Source: Membranipora membranacea
Lineage: Eukaryota > Bryozoa > Gymnolaemata > Cheilostomatida > Membraniporidae
Reading direction: 5' to 3'
Assembly (NCBI GenBank): GCA_914767715.1
Contig: OU612065.1
Location: forward strand, 17,360,001-17,424,000
Length of the DNA stretch: 64,000 bases
Numbering within the stretch: the first letter of the stretch is position 1; every line of letters begins with the position of its first letter. Under the pieces are notes generated by a model. It was given only the letters and a program-made list of their open reading frames with translations, was not told the origin of the DNA and made no database searches. The position numbers and the translations under genes are program-made. Shown here piece by piece: positions 52,053 to 64,000 of this stretch.

Positions 52053-53857
52053 ATAGTGGATCAGCAGACTAACTCTCTTCTACAACTGTGTACTCTCTAC
52101 TCAACCTGCTACACTGAAGTGTGGCACACCAGCTAAGCTAGTGCAATAAGAGGACGGTGAGCAATTTTCTTTCTTTAGATTAATTTCTACCCAAACAAAA
52201 CACACACACACAGTCAGGACATGCACATTGACAGGCCTTGACATGATTGAGGCTTGAGATTATCTATTTTAATTAATACTTCTTCTCTTTGACTTGACTA
52301 CTACTTGCTTGCATATGGGTAGCAAACTTCTACTAGTTCAGCCAATGATGTTATAGTTATATCTATGGTGTAAGATTACTTGTGCTGGCTTCACTACACT
52401 TAACTTACACAGTTACTGTCAACCATAGATAGGGTTAACTCTATGCTGTCAACTGACTAATCTGTGACTGTCAACTGAGCATATTCAATTAGGTAGATAA
52501 TGTTCAATATACCTTACTTGTCAAGGGTAATGGGTAAGTCCATAACTTATTTTTCTATACGTAAACACAAATTTGCACAAGTACTGTTTGAGTAATTGAA
52601 CCTCATCCTGGTTGTCCTCCATTGGCCGTTATTTTGTGCAGATGAGACCATAGAAAAACAAGTTGGGCTACCCGATACACAATGTCCCACTATCATAATG
52701 TGGATGAACGAGATACACGTAATCTGGACTTGGTGAACGGGATGAATTGTTCATACTTGAAATATTTTGAAGACATGGATGGCGCGTGACCGGGATTAAT
52801 TCTCTACTCAATTTTTATTAATTTTGTCGATAATACACATGTAGTCATGGGTTCTGTTTACACAATGCTGGCATCTTGGCTATGCACAGATTATGCTTAT
52901 GCATGTAAATCATTTAAACCTTGATTTCCAAGGCATAAAACATTGTTCCTGTAGGCCTTACCAAGGTGCCATCTGATCACATCACATGATACTCTGAATG
53001 CTAGTCCCCCTGATAGTAGTAAATCTAAATTTATTCTTGTCTCAGTCTTGAAATTGGTCATTGATATCTTTTTGAAGACAGACAAATTGGGTGGTATATA
53101 AAACTCCTTTTTCTTATAGGTTAAGCTTTCTCAGTTAGCAGTAAAATACGGTGAAGCTCTACAAACTGACAAAACACAAAAGATTGATTTGGAGACTTGG
53201 TGAGTACGACACAATCTTTTTTCCATTGCCAGTTCAATGGTCCTGTTTCAAGCTAAAGAGAACAAAATTGATATTAGTTGAAATTTTGGTAGCAAGCTGT
53301 CCAGTTTACTCAGCAGCTGGAGTTTTACTTTAGGTTTACCACTGACTCAAATACCAGTCACATTTGTTTCTGTTTATGGCCAAATATTGGAAAATAGCGG
53401 AGATTACTATGTGAGAGTAATTAATTTGATAGGCTTATAGGGTCACAGGCATTCTGTTATTGTCTGCGTAAAATAAAAGAATAATCCAATAGTATATAAG
53501 TTATGCTTGAGCTCAATTGTATGCGCATATCATCTTCCTTCAATTAATCATTCAAGTGCATACTTCAAAGGGAAGCCTTTAAAATTGATTTGAAAGATCA
53601 AAGAAAGTTTTCCGACTGATTGTGTTATGGGATTGTTGCAAGCTCCCTGAGGAATCATTTTCAAACAGTCTTGGTACACTGTGATCACAACAAATTAATA
53701 CAGTGTTCAATGCAGCTGTCTCCTAAACTTTAAAAGCGATTGATTTTTTTTAAAGCTGAACATTGTTAAATAACTGTGTTTTAGGTGTTGGCTGCCAGCA
53801 TTAAATATTGTGCACAGATGGTGAACACATGTAGCCAGTGACAGGTCATCCTCTGAG

Positions 53858-56800
53858 ATGAGTGTTGAGATTCATCAGTTTCTAGATAATTCAGGCGGCA
53901 GTAACTTTACGGAAAGCGCTCAGAGACCCCCTGTAGGTCCTGGTGAAGAGAATGAACTACATTCTACCGGAGGACATTCTAATAAAAGCTCCGGATCTCA
54001 TAAATCTCTCACTTCTAATCGAAGTAACGGATCAGGTAACGGCGGGGCAACTCCTAGACGTTCTCAGAAACCCGCCAAACTGCCGCCCACCACAGCTAAC
54101 GTAGCTTCTGCTCTCGCAGCCGTACCCTCTGATAAGGAGGGTGGCGAGTATGAAGCCCCTCTCGGCTTTGAGCCCGAGGGAAGTGTGGACGAGAAACCTG
54201 AATTCACAGAGAACAGTACACCCGCTTATTCTAAATGGGCGGAAAGTCTTGATAACTTACTAGAAGATGCTGACGGGTGCTCATTATTCCAGAAATATCT
54301 TGGTCAGGAGAACAGTGTGAACTTGTTTGAATTTTACTTTGCCTGGAAATATTTACAAGAACTCGACTCTGAAGAGATGAAAGGTATAGGCTCTCTGGTT
54401 AAGACAATGTACAAGGTCTACATCAAAGGCGACAAAGGTGATAAAAAGTTAGGTCTCGTCAGTTCAGAGTCTCGAGAAACCATAACTAGACTAGTAACTT
54501 CAAAACAATACTCCAAAACTATATATGACTCTGCCAAGGACCAAGTAGTAGACGTTTTAAAACGAGAATTTTACCTGCCATTTTTAAAATCCAGTATTTA
54601 TTTGCAATATGTACAAAGTGTATTAGAAGATAGCCCCAAAGACTCTGCTAACTCTAGCGGTTCGGCCAGTGCTAGGCCCCTCAGTACTACAGTATTACCT
54701 ACAGTGCATGAAGACTCCGAACTGGAGCTTCATCATGTCACATCTGTATCTAACATTCATTGCTCCGACGCATCCGTACTGTCGCTGAGCAGTAAAAACA
54801 TGGTGATGACTGAGAGGCTACGCTCGGATTATAAAGTCAAACCTGAGGACCAAGCAGGGTGAGTTGGATGTTTCAATTTCAAATTTGAAAATGATAATTT
54901 ACTAGTTCATGGATTTTATCCTATACATTGTAAATGCCATGGCTAACTGATACAGAAAATACCTAGTGTATCTGTTACATTGTTTAAAATTCACACAGAG
55001 GTTTAGTTGATTGGGGCCTCACTTAGGATTGTGAATAGCTTTGTGAATTTTGAAAAGGCTTGCCTTTTATATTTTTGTTTGATAGCCTGTTTTAAAGTGG
55101 CACTTGTGCAGCCATTCATGCAAAGACCTTTAGAAATGCCTCTTCACACGGCCACTGTGAATGGTGTTGAAAGTAGCCACTTCCGTTGACAGTATCTTTC
55201 TAAAAATAATATGTGAACAACCCTACCATCAGCTTGCCTAATGCTAATGATCAGCATTTATAAAACCGGGGTGTGTGATTTCAACGAAAAACAGTGTGAT
55301 GTTGAACCGAAAACTTGAAGCCAAGCGAAAATAGCTAAGAATCACGATTAGATTTGTTTTTATGACACAATCAAGAGTTTATTAAAACCAGACATTCCCA
55401 CTGAAGGGGAGAGTTTTTCAAATTATAATTACATGCTGAATAAAAGAGCCAGTGACTTGGTGCTAATGTGATGACTCTAAACTCAAACACAGTGCACATT
55501 CATTCAGCATCAAAGTAAAAATTTGTCTGGAAACCTTTTGATAATGCCGCAGTTAGCTTTTCATGACTGAGCATTGAGTATTATTAGTGCGAGTGCTTTT
55601 TTCTTCTCATCTTGTTGACTTGTAAAGACTGCCACGCTGCCAGGGTTTCTATATAAAGTACTTGTGTATCATTTGGTAGCAATAATAACAGTCTACAGTA
55701 TTGAAGTATTGATAGTAGGGTCGGCATAGTTTCTTTCTTTCATGTAATCAATGTAATTACCGATATGTTTCATGTAGACAATTTGCTGCCAAAGATGAAA
55801 GGAAATTTGTAGCTAATCATTAAACTAATCCTTCTTTCTTATGATCAGCATTTCCTTTGCTCTGTTTCACCTTCAAGGCGAATTTATTAGGCTGCCACAG
55901 GTCGGTTTTCTTTGAAATCAAAGCAGCGCTCTTATTTTGATCATCGATTCTAAGACTTTGCAAGTATTTGTGAGCGGATGAAATCAAGATGAAAGAATAC
56001 ATTGCGTATGATGTACATGTAACTAGAATGTCGTGTTTCTCCTGTGATGTAAGGGTATTTTATTTTATCTGAATACTTCTATCCCATCGGCAGCTTTTTT
56101 TTACCTTGTGATCTTTTGCTTTCATTTGTATAGACTGTGTTTCTTGTTTTCTCCGCAGATATTACCTACACACTAGAGATGATGGAGGTATGCCTCCCCA
56201 CCCTTATCACACATACAGCTCATACGCACCAGCTATATCTGCCATAGATTCTGAGCGACAGTCTCTGTCAAGCGAAGCACTGACAGATGACACTCATTCC
56301 ATCACAGACAGCAGTGTGTAAGTAATCACATTTATATTCATATATTGCTTTTTGAGCTTTAGGTCACACTTTGCAGTGCCTCATCATCTATTCAACAGTA
56401 CATGATAAGACTCTTTATTGGGACTTGTCTTGTGTCAGAACTACATATATGTCGAGCTGTGAGAGATAGACAAATAGTGTGCTAGTAATTGTGTATCTTT
56501 TGTTCTTGGTGAAAATCAAGACATGGCACCTGACTCCGCTGTGTGAGAAATCTGACCTTTCCTATCTGACTCATCTCAGATTATTTTATATCATGTTTTT
56601 GAGCTGACTGCAGAGCAGTTCTAGTCGACTGTTACTGCGCTGATCTTTAACACGACTCTGTAATGAGTTTTAATTCTCACATTATCGCCTCAACAAGAGC
56701 AATTTGTAACAGGTGATTGTTACTCTGTAGTAGGACACAGATGCTATGAAATTGTTCTCAGAGCAAATTCAATACACCTGCTGCCTTTTGAATCCGTAGG

Positions 56801-59800
56801 ATGACCCTCTCTGACATTATTGTCACTGCATGCTCCCATTTTCTTCTTGTAGCGACGGTTTTCCTATATTTACCAACACCAGAAGTATTAGAAAATATCA
56901 CAAGAGAATCACCAGAAGTGCCCAAAGAAATCCAGAGGCTCAAGGCTCATCCTGTCACAATATTCTTGCTCCGGTGAGTTTGTATTTTCTACTTGGTGTA
57001 GATTGTGGTCTTGGTAGTTTTCTACTAATCACTCTTTACTACAAAACCACAAGATATATAGCAGTGCTTTTACAGAACTAGTTGTAAATTCTGAAGCTGC
57101 AGCTCAAACTGAGGTACAGATTGTCCATAATTTTTGGCAAAAATGCTAGGCATACTCTTATTATACTCCCTGATACAATGAACCACTTGAAAAACTGTCA
57201 AAATTATTGAGTGGAATGAATTTTTTATAGATCATGTTTAATATGACATTGGAATCAATTTTTTTGAATGATATCTTGGCGTGAATTCATATTACACAAT
57301 ATTTTTTTGCTGAGATCTAAAGCTCAGAGGAATTTAAAATGAATATTTATGGTTGTCGATGGAGGCGATAAAAAGACAAACTACAAGCTGTCGGCATCCC
57401 AATGGGCTCATTTATTTATCATAAATTTATCACTCCCTCATTACAGCAGCTGATAATTTTTACACCAGTTTAACTTTTTATAATTTAATACTCACCTCTG
57501 GGACAAATTCAGTGGCACTAGGAGGAAAACATTGCACCACTGTGACGCTCATGCCAGGAATTGGCACGTCGATAGAGTGGCATCAGCACTGTGAATTGAG
57601 TCTCGTGTCAACATCTATCTTCAGCTAGATCTCATTTCAACATTTCTGACGATGGCGAAGGCCTGACGCTGGTCTCAACTCTAAACCATGCGGGTCGTAT
57701 TGTTCCCACCCATTTCACTGAAAAGATCAAACAACTTTTTGTCTGGATTTGAAATTTTTGTCTTATAAATCATCAGGGGGGTTGGAGAGAAAGTTGCTCT
57801 GTTGGTTATATGAAAATATAGAACAGGGTACCCTCAGAAATTCACTATGTGCGTGTACATGAGTTACAGTAGGTTCAATGTGGCTTTCTCTTGGTGAATC
57901 ATTTAATTTTACTGCTTGCAGAAGACAAGGCTGAATAAAGTTTCGAATCTGGCTGAGACGGACCCTGTGGAGTTTGCCAAGGTGCTGTGCGAGAAACTAC
58001 AGAGAGTGGTGGATGAGCAGAACCATCGGGAGATGGTGAGGTCTAAACTCAGCGCCATGAGTGAGGTATGCTTACAGCTATAGCTATCATATTATGACAT
58101 ACAGATCATGCTGACAGGTTTTTATTCTACAGAACAAATCTGTAAGTTGTTTGTGCCGCCGACATTAAAATACTACAGACAGTTTGTAGGATATAAGTGT
58201 TGGGGTGAGACTTATTAGGCCCCGATAACGGTTTGTCTGTATTGCATGACCAGCCATTTAAAAGGTGAGGTGGCACCAAGCCTGTAATGCTTGTTATTTG
58301 TGCTTAACGAACCATCATTGCTTAATAGCTCATTTAACACCATGAAATCTCACTAGGATGAAATGCCGTTTATCAAATCATCAACATGAAATTATCTACC
58401 AGCTTATTGCTGTTTGATAACATTATCCTGTCACTGTCGGACAATTTAACAACCTCAGCCTTTCCTCATGCCTTCACAAGGTGTTAATAAAAACTACTCT
58501 AGTCCGTATACCTCACCATATATCCTGCCCTTTTACCTCACCATATATCCTGCCCTTTTCCATAAACTAGAACAGGGATTGTAAAAGAAATTATTGGTTA
58601 GGTTCTACTAGTGAGGGTTGGACCTGAAATATTAGACCAACTGCAGATTCCGGTAATAAAACAATTCACAAATTGAATGGCCGGTAATAAAGCGTGAAGT
58701 GTTCAGCTCACTGTGCGACCAGCTGGTGTGTTAAATTTGGGGCCTGTGAAGTAAAACAAGCATTACTTCCTGCAGCGTGTTTGCTTGATAATCCAGTGTA
58801 TTAATGAATCAGCCGTAAACAATGAGGTCCAGCCTCATTCAAGCCTCCTTCGAGTAATCAAAATCTTATCTTAGAAAAATATACAAAGCCTCCAAACAAT
58901 TGCAGACACTCTAAGATGTCCCATGGTCAAAAAACCATTTGTTTATATTTTGTGTCTTTTTGGCTGCAGTATTGTTATTTTTAGTAACACTTGAAGATAG
59001 ATATGGTTTTTAGGGACCCTGAAATAGCATGCTTTTAAGATTTGCGGCCATAAATGAGGGGCACTTGTAGTTTTCCGGTTAATTATCACTGCCTTAAAGG
59101 ATTGTATGGCTCAGAAAAGGGCTTCTTCCTACTTTGGTTGAGTGCAAAAATCCTAATTAACCCACCTGAGAAAAAACAAGCTCTGGTGATGTATTGTTTT
59201 TCAACTTTTAACACTTGACGCGGCAAACAGTGATGTATTGTAATTTTCAGCACTCATTTATTTGGTCCACACTCATCTACAAGTACTGCAATGTGGGGCT
59301 CTATATTCTGCCTCCTAATAATACTGGTGTATTACGCAGATGGTTTCAGGTACAATATTACTTATATAATGATCAAAAGTGAACCAGATTGTTATCTTGA
59401 TTTTGTAGGATGAGGGTACAACTGATGATAACCATAGTGTTCTGTCCAGTACAACCGGTGGTGCGGGCACCACCAACACCGCCCTCAATCAATTACTATC
59501 GGCTATGCAAGCTGGCTCAGAAGATCCTCAGGCTCAGGATATCTTAGATATGCACTGTAGGAGGATCTGGGAGAAGTCTGGCCAGCATACACCCTCCAAG
59601 TCACCATCTCGGGCTAAATCACCCGATCACTCATCCGCACACAACCCTGTAAGTGATACATTGATGGCAAGTTTTGAGTTGAACTTTTCACTTCACTACG
59701 GGATCAGCATGTCTGTGTATTGAACTGCCTATAAAACTTTGTAATAACTGTGTATTTATGTGTCAATACAATAAGGCGTGGCTGTGCCATTTTGCACTCT

Positions 59801-62800
59801 CCTTTGTTTTGATTCTACTAGACATGAACTTTTTATGGCCCATTTGTAACCACTTTCCAGAGTTGTTTCATGTTAAGTTATGGATGTTGAGAAATGGTGT
59901 GCTTAAAAGTCAAACTTGGCACTATTAGCCTAAGTTGATGAATATTAATGGACAATACCAAAAGCCTACTGCAGTCTTGTAAGATGCACTTACATATAAA
60001 TAGTTATCACCAGAGCAAATATCACATCTCTGATTTATTACATATTTATAAGCATCCGCCGCCAGTTGTGAATTCCCGACATTTCATTCTACAGTATTTT
60101 GTGATACAAAATGAACAGATTGTATACTTTTCGTCAGTGGCATTGCCATACTCTTTTATTGTCAAAACCACAGCGGTGTACTCAAAGCGGAGCTAGGAGA
60201 GGCCTGTCAGTCTTAGTATCATTGTTATGGTTTGAAGCTTCCGTTGAAATCTGCTGTTGATGGGTGTATTATGTCTCTACTATAATCACTACGCTCAACA
60301 ATTGCGTGAAGTCAATACTATGAATGGGTTTTAAAAAAATAAGAGATATAGCCTATATAACTGTATTTTCTTCTCTCCAGCAGGCGAAGCGAACTTACCC
60401 TCAATTCAATCGTCAGCCAGTACCTCAAGCTAACACAAACTTCTCACTGCCATATAAGAGTGCTATCACACCCTCCACCAAACCCTTACACACGACGGCG
60501 AGCCTCGCTGCATATGCTAGGGTAGACTCAGGATATCCCCTGTCTTCAGTGACTGGGCCTGTGTCGTCTAACTACACTAAATCTAACAGCAGACAGGGTA
60601 TGGCTACATTCCCATCTCGGGATGAACAGCAGTGCATACTCAAACCTCCCTCCGGCAATCAAAAGTAAGTAGACTTGATTATCTTAAAAACTGAAAGTTG
60701 AAGATGAACTTTTCTACCATGTTTTGTTTCGAGCAGTAAAGCGGTCAACCTGTAACACGAACTCATCAAATACATTTGGGAATGTGTAAGATTGAAATTA
60801 TCTAGTGCGCATAGAAAAACTTGACTGGGTGAGGCTACTCCAGTCAGGACATAAGTAGGCTATGGTGGTATTGAGCAAAGCTATAATTTGAAGCTGGCGA
60901 TGTTTTGAAGTACCATATATGCTCAACTCTTGGCCATCGGCAGTCCTCTAATTACTGAGCCGCAGTACCTCTCCTCCAAATTCTAATGAAGGCTTTCTAG
61001 CTATGAAAACAGGTGTAATTTTGAGAAACACTCTCATACAGGCCTTTAATCTTTTTTGGATTAGCGGTGTAATTAAGGCTGTTGATGGTGTTCCGCCAAG
61101 CAAATGTCAGACACAATATTTCAGAAGACTTTTTCTTTACATCTTCGCAATAGTATGACCAGGTGCCCACTACCGTACCTTTCAAGTATGCAGTAAGAGA
61201 AATTACCAGAAATATCATTTGGATAACCCAGCAAATAAGGAAAGGAAAATAAATTTTTGAGGCTTCATGGATGTAGCTGTAGCGTCTAACAAGGCTGAAA
61301 AGTGGGAAGGGTGGGGATATCTTTCTCACGGAGTACTTGTGATCAAAAAGCTTTTATCGTCTTTTTCTAATTTGATAATAAAATGGTGTGCCCAGGTTGA
61401 CTCTGCTCAGACATACGACTACAGCGTATCAAGGACTGACTGACGACTTGACTCGCTCACAAGTTTCAAACTTATCTCTTGTATCTCATAGTTATCAGCG
61501 TTCATTGATTGATTGCCATTTTAGAGTTGCTTTGAAGATTTTTTCAGCATTTTTCTTGCTGGTGTAATATCGTCTAATTACTTTGATGATGCGAATTATC
61601 CAAAGAATTAATCAGACTGCATTTCTATGAAAGTAATGGGGGCTAAACTGCAAATATTACCATTTTATATCCATCCTAATAGATAGGCTTGTTACTTTGT
61701 GATGTAATGTAGACCTAGATCACAGACTGACTCTATGCAGTCTGGTCTTGGTGCCAGTTACCTTGGATTCTTGATATCTCTACCATCCTTTGACAAAGTC
61801 TAGTACTTACTTTGATGATTATGCCCTGATGCCGGGCGAACCTGATAACTTATATAATATTGTATATCTTGTGCTGTTGTAGGGTTGAGGAATGGATCAG
61901 TAGGAACAGTGGAGTTATGTGTGCTGAGCCTGAGAGACAGAAAACCGGCGGCAGAAAGTCACAGAAATCAGTCGACTCGGCCGCCTCTCCCAGAACTGGC
62001 TCTAGGAATACTCGGTAAGAAATCAACAACAGGTTCTCTTTTGAATTCTGTCAAACTTATACCTAAAAAATTCATGTCATCTTTACATTTATTATGTGAA
62101 TCAGCAAACCAGCAAAAATAAAAAAATGCGTAGTTTAAAGGGAAATGACAAGGCAGTTTAACTCAATTTCAATAGAAAAAGACCATCAGGTATTCAAAAT
62201 TGCCAACCGGAACAATGGCTTGTGGCATAAGCCTGTGGGGTATTTGCATATTCATTGTTTGTTTCCCTAAAGTAACTCGCCTCTTGCCAAGTTGTAGTAT
62301 TTTAATCCCCTTGAATTAATTTCAACATAACGTTACAAAGATATATCCATCACTAAGACCCCAGCCAGAATGATAATGAGATTACAGAAAACAATACCTT
62401 TTCTGATTTGCCTTTTAATACTCAGACCAACCACATCTTGTACTGAAGGTGTTCAGAACAGGATGTCCAGTCTCTTCAGAGTGGGTCGATTTGAGCAGAT
62501 TACAGCAGTATTCTCACTATTTAATGACAATGATTCAAGATGCAGCGGGACCTGTAGAGGATTTTTGTGTTTATAAATGTGTGTGTGTAATCGCCTGTGA
62601 TAAATCTTAGATAGCCACACAGCTGTTGAGAGCAGAGAAATATCACAGAATTATTCTCTCATCACTGCTGACTATTTAATTATCCTAAACCTCATAAGGA
62701 AAACAAACTGATCAAATAATACCACAGCTCTTTCACAACTTTTGTTGAGAGCACATCGTCAAGAGATGCTCAGCTGGTTGGGGTGTTGGCATGGCAGCCA

Positions 62801-64000
62801 ATCTTCTCTGACCTTTTATCTGTGAGATCGACACTCTGGCATGTCTCCTTTGATCTTTTCTGGGGTGAGACTCATCTTTTAGTTGTTACAACATCCTCGT
62901 CCATGCCTTATGACCTGACGTTGAGGGGATGGTGTTCGATTATCACTAAATCTCATAATTTGATGTGTTTGATGTTGTTTTATGTTTTAGAAGTCATGGT
63001 AAGGGAATGTCATCATCCGGAGAAGGAAAGAGAACCTCTCAAGATGACAAGCACTCTACCAAATCAAAGTAAGTACATAGTACATGTCAGTACCTTAAAA
63101 AACGATGCATCCAGTGAACAGCAACAGGCACACTAATCAGTAGAATGGTATCAGTGTATCAGTATCAGTGTGTGGAGAAGAATGTCCACATAGTCCTGTA
63201 TCCACTATACCGATATAAATCGAGCATGTATGTGTGCACCAAGATAAACAACAGTAGGGGGTACTGTAGGGGGGTGGAAGGGCTAGCAAAGTCTCAGTGC
63301 ACTACAGCCACTCAATAAATATAATGACGCTAATAACAAAGTTTGAAAAAACCTCAAGTTTTGCCCAACCTAATCATTTCCTCCTTACACCTTTCACTAG
63401 CAAGCAACTGGTTAACCTTGGTGAGTAATCTTTCAGAGGTTCAAAAGAACTTAATTACAATATCCTCTTTGGTCACTCTTTATTGTTATTTATAAATATT
63501 TACATCAAAGAGAAAATGAGTGTTTGGATGTAAAAAAAATGTATCAGTCTTTGCAATTGTGATTCAACGCCACAAGCTTATACGGCACAAAACCACTCAC
63601 ATCAAAGCTAGAAAAAAATCACCCATAGTGATATAAACAATGGAACTGTCAAGTATTTCTGGCATGGTAATAAACATTTATCTTGAAATTGTAATTTTTC
63701 TTACATTCCCATTATCAGCTGAATAACACACCAGCCATGATAGCAAAGGGATGAGATCGGTATCGCTGATTATAATGCAATCTGAGGCCAACAGCAAGAA
63801 ATCTAAAATTAGTTGTTGTAAAATATTATGCTGACAGTATTATCATTAACACTATACCTGTGATCGATGATAAGCTGAATGTAGACTGTTTGATATTAAC
63901 ACACATTAGCGCAAATCAAAAGTCTAGTGTTACCAATTTAGTGTGATTTGTTTGATGAACAAATGTTGGCCAACGTCCACTTCGATATGAATCAAAGAAG
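53858..64000 (+). CDS. AXIN: Axin, 5' part (no DIX domain in window)
   Basis: Cytoplasmic scaffold that brings APC, GSK3, CK1 and beta-catenin together. Exons: 53858-54858, 56159-56317, 56853-56973, 57922-58065, 59409-59648, 60381-60664, 61883-62014, 62991-63068, and probably 63401-63420. All phases agree, giving about 726 residues. An in-frame TGA at 53822-53824 fixes the start. Residues 17-31 match axin's N-terminal tankyrase-docking motif, and EPEG at 105-108 matches the second one. The RGS domain, which binds APC, spans about 124-253. SSVDGFP, just before 395, matches the human axin sequence before the GSK3 site. The GSK3-binding helix is in 428-475 (VEFAKVLCEKLQRVV) and the beta-catenin-binding helix is near 514-531 (DPQAQDILDMHCRRIWEK). 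The DIX domain must be encoded to the right of the window. The AXIN1/AXIN2 split is a vertebrate matter and is not assigned. Confidence 0.96.
58510..58559. repeat. 25-bp tandem duplication in an axin intron
   Basis: The unit beginning ACCTCACCATATATCCTG occurs twice in direct tandem (58510-58534 and 58535-58559) with no difference. Confidence 0.9.
62370..62576 (+). other. 68-codon signal-peptide-like ORF in an axin intron
   Basis: A short frame beginning MIMRLQKTIPFLICLLIL then PTTSC, like a signal peptide. It is followed by a small Cys-containing tail (SRCSGTCRGFLC). It lies in the intron between 62014 and 62991 on the same strand as axin. It could be chance; nothing else supports it. Confidence 0.12.
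63401..63420 (+). other. AXIN: Candidate 20-nt axin microexon
   Basis: CAAGCAACTGGTTAACCTTG is flanked by a pyrimidine-rich acceptor (CCTTTCACTAG) and a consensus donor (GTGAGT). Joined to the exon ending at 63068 it keeps frame and adds N-K-Q-L-V-N-L, passing from phase 2 to phase 1. After it the gene leaves the window, so the next junction cannot be checked. Confidence 0.45.

Larger units (their letters stand above)
50293..53857. other. Region between divergent FGFR1OP2 and axin genes
   Basis: About 3.6 kb between two divergent start codons. It contains an (AT)n block at 51200-51244 and a TATAAAG at 52046-52052. About 105 bp after the TATA motif is a donor-like CG|GTGAGC at 52156/52157, and an acceptor-like GTTTTAG ends at 53784, before the axin ATG. 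Together these suggest an axin 5' UTR exon ending at 52156 and an intron of about 1.6 kb, but this is inferred. No other gene is supported. Confidence 0.45.

Noticed and set aside
61885-62121. ORF starting MRNGSVGT within axin
   Set aside because: It is a shadow in the wrong frame. Splicing from 60664 to 61883 gives a frame (KVEEWISRN) that agrees with axin and continues correctly to 62991.

Overview
The window comes from an intron-rich, AT-rich animal nuclear genome. Every confident gene is an animal protein, most are split by introns with standard GT..AG ends, and no prokaryotic signals are seen. An FGF receptor, tankyrase and a full-style axin together point to a slowly evolving invertebrate metazoan. 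The phylum cannot be fixed from this sequence alone. I rebuilt the gene models by hand from splice sites, reading phase and family conservation. Five models keep frame through all junctions, and the lengths of the four complete ones match their known families.

Layout, left to right. 1-1162: last exon of an unrecognised leucine-rich-repeat-like protein (+), open at the window edge. 1163-5743: intergenic, with a long fold-back element, a G-rich run and one orphan ORF. 5744-19526: complete 14-exon FGF receptor (+, 834 aa) with signal peptide, three Ig domains, one membrane span and a tyrosine kinase. 19527-30127: about 10.6 kb between convergent genes, with no convincing gene. 30128-44040: complete 22-exon tankyrase (-, 1176 aa) with ankyrin repeats, SAM and PARP domains. 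44041-44375: a 335 bp divergent promoter. 44376-46499: complete 5-exon GINS4/SLD5 (+, 222 aa). 48963-50292: complete 3-exon FGFR1OP2/SIKE-type coiled-coil gene (-, 247 aa). 53858 onward: 5' part of axin (+), with the RGS, GSK3-binding and beta-catenin-binding regions; the DIX domain must lie beyond the right edge.

How the genes relate. Axin is the scaffold of the beta-catenin destruction complex and tankyrase marks axin for turnover, so an enzyme and its best-known Wnt-pathway substrate lie about 10 kb apart. In human, FGFR1, GINS4 and TNKS share chromosome arm 8p, and FGFR2 and TNKS2 share 10q, so part of this neighbourhood may be ancient. I see no new biochemical system here. The points worth a second look are the gene neighbourhood, the compact divergent promoter, a 20-nt axin microexon, a one-residue change in axin's tankyrase-docking motif, and several families of short palindromic repeats.
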